This document shows, piece after piece, positions 49,601 through 58,600 of a stretch of DNA of 64,000 nt. Where the stretch lies: NCBI GenBank assembly GCA_030407085.1, contig CM059587.1, positions 37,111,001 through 37,175,000 on the forward strand, given 5' to 3'. A program made the position numbers and the translations under genes. A model generated the notes under the pieces. That model had not been told where the DNA came from. It did not search any database and was given only the letters and a program-made list of their open reading frames with translations. The stretch's first letter is position 1. Each line of letters starts with the position of its first letter. This DNA comes from Trichopria drosophilae (Eukaryota > Arthropoda > Insecta > Hymenoptera > Diapriidae).

Positions 49601-52600
49601 CTAAATATATATTCTCGAAATCATGTTCCCTCGAAAAAATCTGTCATTAGATCGTTAATGAACAGACATCACGCAATTGTCCATCTAGCCTTGATATTAA
49701 TGATCACATGTAAACCCCTTTCAACAAAACCTCTTTAAGATTCAAACTGATCAAACACAAGTATTGTTTTTCTCTCAAATGATTTGTTCTTTACTTTAGA
49801 AAACTATTGATCTTTTGTTAACAAACGAAAACCCCAGCCAGTCTTCGAAATTGGAGTATTGAAAATCGTGGATCGCAATCCAGACAGAAATATACAGAAA
49901 TTTAATCCTTTTTTGTCTATGAGAAGGCTATTCTATTCTTTTTCTGACCCGTTTTTACCCAGTTGTATCCAATTTTATGCACATTTTTAAGAAGGGATAT
50001 TTAACAGTACTTTTTGGTACTTTCTTTAGTAGAGCACCGCAAAATACTGCAAATTTAAAAATAAACAAATTATACGCAGTTATTTAATAAAAACTTGAAC
50101 TTCAACATTTTGGCACAAAAATTGGTACCAGAGTCGATTTTCTTTTTATAATCTTAGTCGTTTGCATAACCCTACTTGAAATAAATGGATTCAAATAGAT
50201 AGAAAAGCTTGTATCAAAATATTTGTATGAAAATTGTTTAAAACTGTATCAATGAACACTGCATTATTTGTAATTAATTGTTATCCGTTAAAAAATTGAA
50301 CGAATTCGAGCTAACAGACAATTATTGGAACGTGGATATGCTTGTGATTCGCAAGAAGCGAGGGTAAAAAGTTATAAAGTTGACAGCGCTTTTAACCCTT
50401 TTTTGCCCAAAATGAGAGAAGCAGGTACGTCAACATCAGCTCAGTTTCTACAGGGCCGGGAAACAAAGTTCCGAAAATCAACACACCGAAAGGCCAAAAT
50501 TTCGATATAGCATGTTTTCCAGCGTGTTTTTCTTCACTTTGTCTTTGAAAATTTGGAAAAAAGAAAGCAAATTAAAATACCTCGGACTCACTCAATATCG
50601 AAATTTTACCATTTCGGGTTTTTGATTTTCGGAATTTTGTTCGGCCTTCTACAGTAGTAAGAATTTTTTTTTAATTTTTGGAAAACATATTTTCGACTAT
50701 TTTGAAGTGTGTTCTATCGATCCCCGCCGAGAAAAATGACTATTTCTGCAAACATTTTGCAAAACAAACAAGAAATCCATGTTTTTTTTTACGTTTTCAC
50801 GAGTTTCTCCACCGACACTGATTTTAATGAATGAAAAGCATATATAAAAAGTGATCCCGATTGTTGAACATAAATAATATACTAACAGAATATTTTTTAG
50901 AAGCAATGGCCGATTCAAAATGACCGCGAAACGAAGTACTTTTTTTTTAAATTATTAATTCCTTGAAATAGAGATCATAGAAAGTTTTTTTTTGTTTTTT
51001 TTTAGTTTTATAATGATGATATAAATATTGACTGACCGCCATTTTAAGCTTGTCAGATCAGAATATGCATAATATTCGTAATTATTTAACATATACGTTC
51101 AATTTTGAAACAGATTTATGCAACAACTTTGCATATAAGAGATACAATTTACATACGCTGTTCATTATGGATCCGCCATTTTGGATTTATCAACTCAAAA
51201 TTATTATTTATTTATTATTTCAAGGAATGAATAATTTTGAAAAAGAGTGCTTCGTTCCGCGGCCATTTTGAATCGGCCATTGCTTCTAAAAAATATTCTA
51301 TTAGTATATTATTTATATTCAACAATCGGGATTACTTTTTATATATGCATTTCATTGATTATAATCCGTTTCGATGGAGAAAACCGTGAAATTAAAAAAA
51401 GAACGACCTAAAAACCGTGGCATTTTTTTTATTTTGCAAAATTTTTGCAGAAATAGTCGTTTTTGGCCATTTTCACGGCGGAAATCGATAGAGAACACTT
51501 CAAAATAGTCGGAAATGTATTGTTCAAAATTTAAAAAATTCTTTCCCGAAAAAGAATTAAAACGAATTAAATACGTTTTATTTCGGTTTCTTGACATTTT
51601 CATTGAGATTCTTTCGTTTTAATCCGATATAATACGTGAATAGAACATAAACATAACCTAAAAAACACTGACTAGCAGTTTTTTACATAAAAACACGAAC
51701 TAAAATGTAGTCACTAAATAATAATGATATATGTGAAGGTAAACAATGTCTGTCATGCACGTAACATTTACTTTTCTTTTTTCTTTATAATAAAAAAATA
51801 TATACATATTATGAAGCCGACGCATTAAAACGAATTTTCCCGAATTCAAATATTTGGAAATGCACGTGAAAGTATTTAATCGATGAACTTCGAATTAGGT
51901 TGTGACATTTCTCAATTCGTCACAATTCGAAATTTCTCAGTCTCATTCTCGTGATATCGATTCAAACCGACCTTCGTTTTCGGCAAATTTTAATAATTTA
52001 TATCTAAATAATTACTTTGAAAATTACAAAACTGTGTTGTAACTTTTCTCGTTTAGTCCTAATTTATCAATTTTAACTCTTAATATATGAAAATTCCACA
52101 CCATGCAAGTTCTCTATTCGAAAATGATTGGAAACTTATATAATTTCTGAAATCAAACGTATTCTTTTTGGTTTGTTGGGTAAGCAGGAAAATTGTAAAC
52201 TGACCCAATAAAACTTCATACAATATATGACTTCAAATTTGGTACTCGGTCGTTTTATGGGTCGGTGATTCCAAATTTGAAGTTATTTTCTTAACAATTC
52301 CAAATGGGAGATCCAATATAGAGCACCCCTGTAAACGCGGAAAGTAACAGTTATGTAATATTTACGTAATGGTTACATTGTTATATAAATGTTACATAGT
52401 TGTTACATAACTGTTACTTTTGTGTTTACCCTTGGTGCTCATTTTTTATTTTGGAGTCGCTAGTTGTAATTTGTAAATTTCATATCATTTGGAATTCAAA
52501 ATCGTTATTCCGATTGTCGATAACATTGTTTTTATAAACATTATAAGTTTTTTATTTATTAACAATATTAATTCCCTCAAATCTTTAAGAAAATGACATT

Positions 52601-55600
52601 GTTTAACATTATTTATTTATATCATCTACGTTTCCTATTTATAAAGATTATAGTTTTGAGGTTAAGTCCCCTGCAAACACAAAAATAATAGTTATGTAAC
52701 AATTACGTAACATTTATGTAACAAATTTACCATTACGTAAATATTACATAACTGTTACTTTTCGTGTTTGCAGGGTCACTTCAAAATAGTATTTTTCGAT
52801 ACAAGGCCGTAAAACCAGATTTTACGGCTCAAATGCAATATCAGCGTCCGAGTATCAGCGAAGTCGGTCCGAGTATCGCTTCATCGCATGAGGCCGTAAA
52901 ATCTTGCGGCCGTTTGTCGAACATTATTTTGAGTTACTGAAAGCTGCAAAAATTCGATTTCTCGGACTGGATTTAGTCCATATGGGTTATGTGACATCGC
53001 AGATTCATGTTTCACGGGATCCGTGAAATTTCATTTTACGGACTAAAAGTAGGCCGTAAATTCGGATTTTAATTTATGCTTCTGTTCCATCTCGTAACAA
53101 AATAAAAATGTACATAGCCTAATGTAATTATTGAGTACTCACTTATTTGGCAGCTCAATGTAATAATTTGAATTATCCTATCGATCAAAGTCTCATTGTA
53201 CCGACTGCCTGTTGAAAACAACTCGAAGGCCATCAGTACATTTTCAGATTTTTCTGCATGCGCATCCTGATAAAAACATTATCTTGAATTAGCATTTTTT
53301 ATAGTTTTATAATTCTTAAAGCATTAATTTTTTATATGTACGTCTAACTTACCCGATTTCCAGCGATAGCATACAGCAGGCTCAATGCAAATAAACTGGC
53401 GTAATCATTCTCTGCGCAGTTTAAAGAATTAAGAATTGTTTCTAAAAATGGCTTGTTTGCTAAAGTTTCTGTCGTGGCTTCAGATGTCGATACATGTAAT
53501 GGATTTTCGAGTGCTAGCCTTTGTTCTTTTTCTTCATCCGTTATGTTCAAATGTTCAATCTTCTCTTCTGTTTTTTTCAGCAAATCCAAATCAGCATCAC
53601 AAGAAGTGCTGGGTATATCTACATTCGAATCTTTATTACTTTCATCATCTTCTTGTATTTTATTTTCACTTTCATCTTCTTGTATTTTATTTTCACTTTC
53701 ATCTTCTTGTATTTTATTTTCACTTTCTTCTTCTTGTACTTTATTTTCGCTTTCATCTTCTTCATCTTTTTCTTCCACATCGTATAAATCATTGCAAACT
53801 TTGTTATGGCTTGGTGACGGAATATTTTCCTCCACCGGAGATGAGGCAATGATTTCGCTGGATGCTGAATCGACGTATTCTTGAATTACACTAGATACTC
53901 CATTTTTTATAACTTCTAAACGCGATTTTAAAATCACAGCAGCGAGTGTTCGTACCAGAGGTCCATGAGAAACAATCAAAAATACTTGTGATAGCAAGAA
54001 TAAAGATACAACCACACTTACGTACTTTCTGTCATCCTGGAATTGAATGTTGTCAATTTGAGTTAAGAAAGAATTATCTTTGTTCCAAAACGAAATAAAC
54101 TTAGAATGCCCAGTTTACCTGATTTTGGTACAGAAGATTATTGTGCTTAACGAGTGAATAAACATATAGAGGAACTAAAAGCTTGTGCAACAAATGTTGC
54201 GACAATACTTGATTTAAGTCCTTAATGTTTAAACAAAAGATATCATTGAGGTAGTGTAGATGATCCAAATGTTCAGCAACCAGATCCGACAGTCTTGTTT
54301 TACTGCGATGACTGAAATTAATATTAATTATCATATTTTAGACATTGAATATTAGAAACTTTCTAATATTTAAATTACTAATAATCATTATTACTCAGCA
54401 TCATTCCGCACACACGTATCAAGTTCATATATGTGATTGCCGATGAACCAAACTAAGTTACTAAAATAGGGAGCAGCTGTTTTATCTCTAATGAAAGCAA
54501 GCATGGAATCATCCTCCACACGATATACATTTAACGTCAATGTTCGCACAGCAATACGAACCATGCCTTCCGAATGGTTAAAAAATTTGATGGCTTCCGT
54601 ATAAAGAGGGAAATCATTCGTGTGCTGAAATAATATATTTTTTAAGTACTTATTCTAAAATTATAATTTATTAGAAGAAAAGTGAATTTATTACCTCATT
54701 GTAGAAAAAGTGTATCGTATGTGTATTTAATTTTAGACTGAGGGTTTTTAAAAAACTTATGTAATACGCCATGACTTCCTCGTCACTGAAGTCAAATTTA
54801 TGTACTATTATACTATTTACATGATTGTTGCTCAACAGATAATCTAAAACCAAAACAATTTTGTAAATGATGTTTTTTGAAATTACGTAATGAATAACTT
54901 ACATAAAGAAGTTTCATTCCTAATATTCTCAAAAAGAATGTTAAGCGTCTGGAGTAACTGTACACATACGTAGCTACCGCACTTCTGTTTCATGATCCAT
55001 AAAAAGTACGATAACATATTCTTCTCCAAGAAGAAACTAGACAAACAAATAATGCTTTGTTCAAATATATAAACACTGTTAAATGGATATTAATTCAATT
55101 TTGTAAATATGTTCCTTATTTTAGAAACAAATTTTTTGTGTTCGAGGGTCAGTTAAGGTGGCTCGTGCGACCCGGCCCTAACATTTAGATTTATTAATTT
55201 TTAGTCAGTTTTTTTTTCTACTAATGAATTTATATCATTTATTTTCATTGATTTATTTATTCATTTATTTGGTAATTTACATTGGCACTACAGGGACTCC
55301 TACAGGGAAAAGTACTTAGAAACAAGATGGTGAAATACCAAATTAACTAGATTAATGTAAATTTAAGGCAAGAAAAGATCTCCGCTAAGTAGCTTTAAAA
55401 ACATTAATTTCACTGATGTTTAACAAATTTTCTGGCAAGCGATTCTAGATTTTGCGGAGTCTCATTTTTGGCGAGAAATATCAAAAATTAGATCTAGCCA
55501 TCTCTTCGACAAGTACTTGGAGGTGTTTTATAATATACAACAATAATTTGAAAGGGAACACATTTATAAATTCACCAAATTGAATATTATTCTGCAAAAA

Positions 55601-58600
55601 GTTGAATATAAGCCGTTGTGGAAAAATAATGCTGAAAAACTAATGAAATCTGCTGAAACGATCAATTAAGCTAAATTTTGCTGAAATTCAATCTGAATTA
55701 ATATCGAAATTGGGACTCCATTTCAGCATGTTAGTTTAGATATTTTCAGACAAATTCAGAATAAGTTTCAGTAAAATGTTATTGAAAATTGCTAAAATTA
55801 CATTGACATGTTAAAAATATACTGAAAAGTTAATGAAAGAACCTACATTTTACTGAAATAGATAGAAGCCAGAATACAAATTTAGAGCCTATTTTTTTTG
55901 TAACTTTCAGGTATTTTCAGAAAATTTTAACAAATCGTTTTTCGCACAAATACTGAAGGTTACTGAATTTTTCTAAATGTCTCTAAAAATATTCTATAAC
56001 AATTAGTAATTTGTTATTACATTTTTTCAGATAATTTCATATATTTTTAGCGTTATTCAGAAACTTTGTATAATGTTCTTAGGAAATGATTAATAATTAC
56101 AAATTTATCCCTCATATGTTTCCAAAAAACTGTTAATTATACAGATTTCATATTCGAAATTGGAACTCGTATAAAATAATACTCGGGTATTTATACTGAG
56201 TAAAACAGTGCAGCAATATATACCTTGCTGAAATGAACTCGATATTTATCGAAATTTTACTATAAATAACAATGTGAAGTATTTCTCTAGAAAATATTAA
56301 GATTGTATTAAATTTCCTGAATGCCAATAAATTAATATAAAAATTGGTGTTGTAGAAGGTTTTTACAGTCTCAGTCAATGTTAACCAAATATAGCAGCAT
56401 TGCTAAAATAATGGAGGCAATAATTGCAAGTAAACTAACTGCAGTTCTTTTTTCAAATATTTCTGTACATTAGCATGGTTTTGTTCAAGGTAGATCTACA
56501 GCAACTAATCTTATTCTATATGAGCAGTTACTAATTTCATCACTAGAGTAAATCTACATCTTTTAAAGATCGAATCTTACCTTCTTAATAGAACTCTCCA
56601 CATTCATTATAAAAGTACAGTATCAAGAACGATTCAAGTTACCTCTGGAGTGCCACAAGGGTCACACTTTGGTCCTTTGTTGTTTGTTTTGTTTAATAAT
56701 GACATAAAGCAAGTTATTAACTACTCGACCCTACTTCTTTTTGCTGACGACTTGAAACTTTTTTAGAAATTGACCAACCTAGAGCATGTTCACTACTACA
56801 GAAAGATATTAACCAGATTGCATTGTGCAGCTTAAGGAATGGACTTCCGTTAAATTCAGGGAACTGTAGTGTTATTTCTTTCATAAAGTCATCCAAACTT
56901 ATTTATGACTACCATCTTTTGGGCAAAAATATTAGTCGTACAACTACAGTCAAGGACCTTGGAGTATATTTTGACGAAAGATTGACGTTTAAAATACATT
57001 ACGACACTATAGCAAATAGAGCTTGAAGCTTCTTGGCTTCATTAGAAGAAATACTACAGACTTTAAGGGAACTGCTGTGATCCGAACTTTATATTTCTCT
57101 CTTGTCCACCCAATCCTGTTATATGCATCATGTGTGTATCAAAATAGCTCCAACAATATATTACAGTGTAAAAAATTTTAGTGTAAAATTACCATGGCAA
57201 TAGGTAATCAGACAGACCCACTCTGAACGAAAGGAAACCCCTAGGAAGATTGTAAAACTACAATGCTTTTGTAAATTTACCACGTCTAGCGTAGTAAAAT
57301 TACGATTTTCAAAGTAGTGAAATTACTCTTTTGCAGTAGTAAAATTACTACGCTCAGAGAGGGTCTTGTAGATTACCTACTCTGAATGGAGTCATTTTAC
57401 AATTTTGTTGTAAAATTACTGCAATAGTGGTCAAATTCCTAGTGGAATTGTAATTTTACACCACTCAGAGTTGTAAAATTTCTGGTGGAGTAGTGATTTT
57501 ACACTACTTCTAGGATAATCATACTGTAATTTTACAATTCTGTAAGTAATTTTACATCATCATTTTTTACAGTGTAGAACGTGTGCAACATAAATTCCTA
57601 CGTTACATTGCTTTTAAAGCACACTGTAAAAATCCTTTTGTAAAATTACTACTCTACTGAGAGTAGGTAACTTCTACGACCCACTCTGAGAGTAGTAAAA
57701 TCCCTAGGAAAGTTGTAAAATTAAAATTGAGTTTGTAAATTTATAGCTTCTAAAGTAGTAAAAATGACAACTTTCAGAGTAGTATAATTACTACTCTCAG
57801 AATAGGTAATTATTACGACCCACTCTGAGAATGGCAATTTTACAATTTTGTTGTTATATTACTATTGCAGTGGTACAATACCTAGCAAAATAGGAATTTT
57901 ACATTTTTCAGAGTTGTGATTTTAAACTTTTTCTAGACTGTGGTTTAATTTTACAACTCCATAGTAATTTTACAATGGGATTTTTTATAGTGCAGGGATT
58001 CCAATGAGAATAGACGACCATAATTATGAACCCATTGGACGGTGTTATTCAGTAACAACTTTACATTCTACTCGTGAAGCCAATGATCTCATATTTTTAT
58101 ACAAGTTGGTTACTGGAATTACTATCTGTTCGATTTGTTACCATTTGCTGAGTCATCGTATTCATTGAGATCATCAAACATTTTTTATGTGCCAGTCTAC
58201 ACCAAAACATACTCAATGAAATCACCTATACCTGGAATGTCAACAAAGTGGAAATTTATTTTCAACACAAGACCGTCAACCAGCATCCATAATTTCAAGA
58301 CTGAAACTTCTTTGTTATCGTTTTTATATTATGTACATATAAATTTTCTTTAGATTCAATTCGTGAATTTGTTATTTGATGTTATTTTATAACCAACGCC
58401 ATGTAAATTATTGTTATGTATATATACAAAGGGTTTTTGCCCGTTAAATTACTAAATAAATAAATAAACAAATATTTTTCATTATTAGTTGTAAACTTTG
58501 GTGACCAGACTATTCAACACAGCACTTTTGAACATAAATACATTTACATCACAAGACGATTTCATCACGTTTCAACAAAGTATTGTTTCATCACAAAACA

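Larger units (their letters stand above)
56378..58460 (+). mobile_element. jockey-like LINE ORF2 remnant with 3' end, interrupted by two palindromic elements
   Basis: In order: [40 protein letters not shown], a deletion, [29 protein letters not shown] (the RT catalytic FADD), [31 protein letters not shown], then after the insertions [20 protein letters not shown], then [11 protein letters not shown] and [20 protein letters not shown]. The 3' UTR ends in TAAATTACTAAATAAATAAA at ~58445. Several stops; no endonuclease domain. Lies in ema intron 2 on the strand opposite to the gene. Confidence 0.85.

Noticed and set aside
53436..53884. Long plus-strand ORFs rich in Ser/Phe/Leu
   Set aside because: They are antisense shadows of the acidic repeat in ema exon 7.
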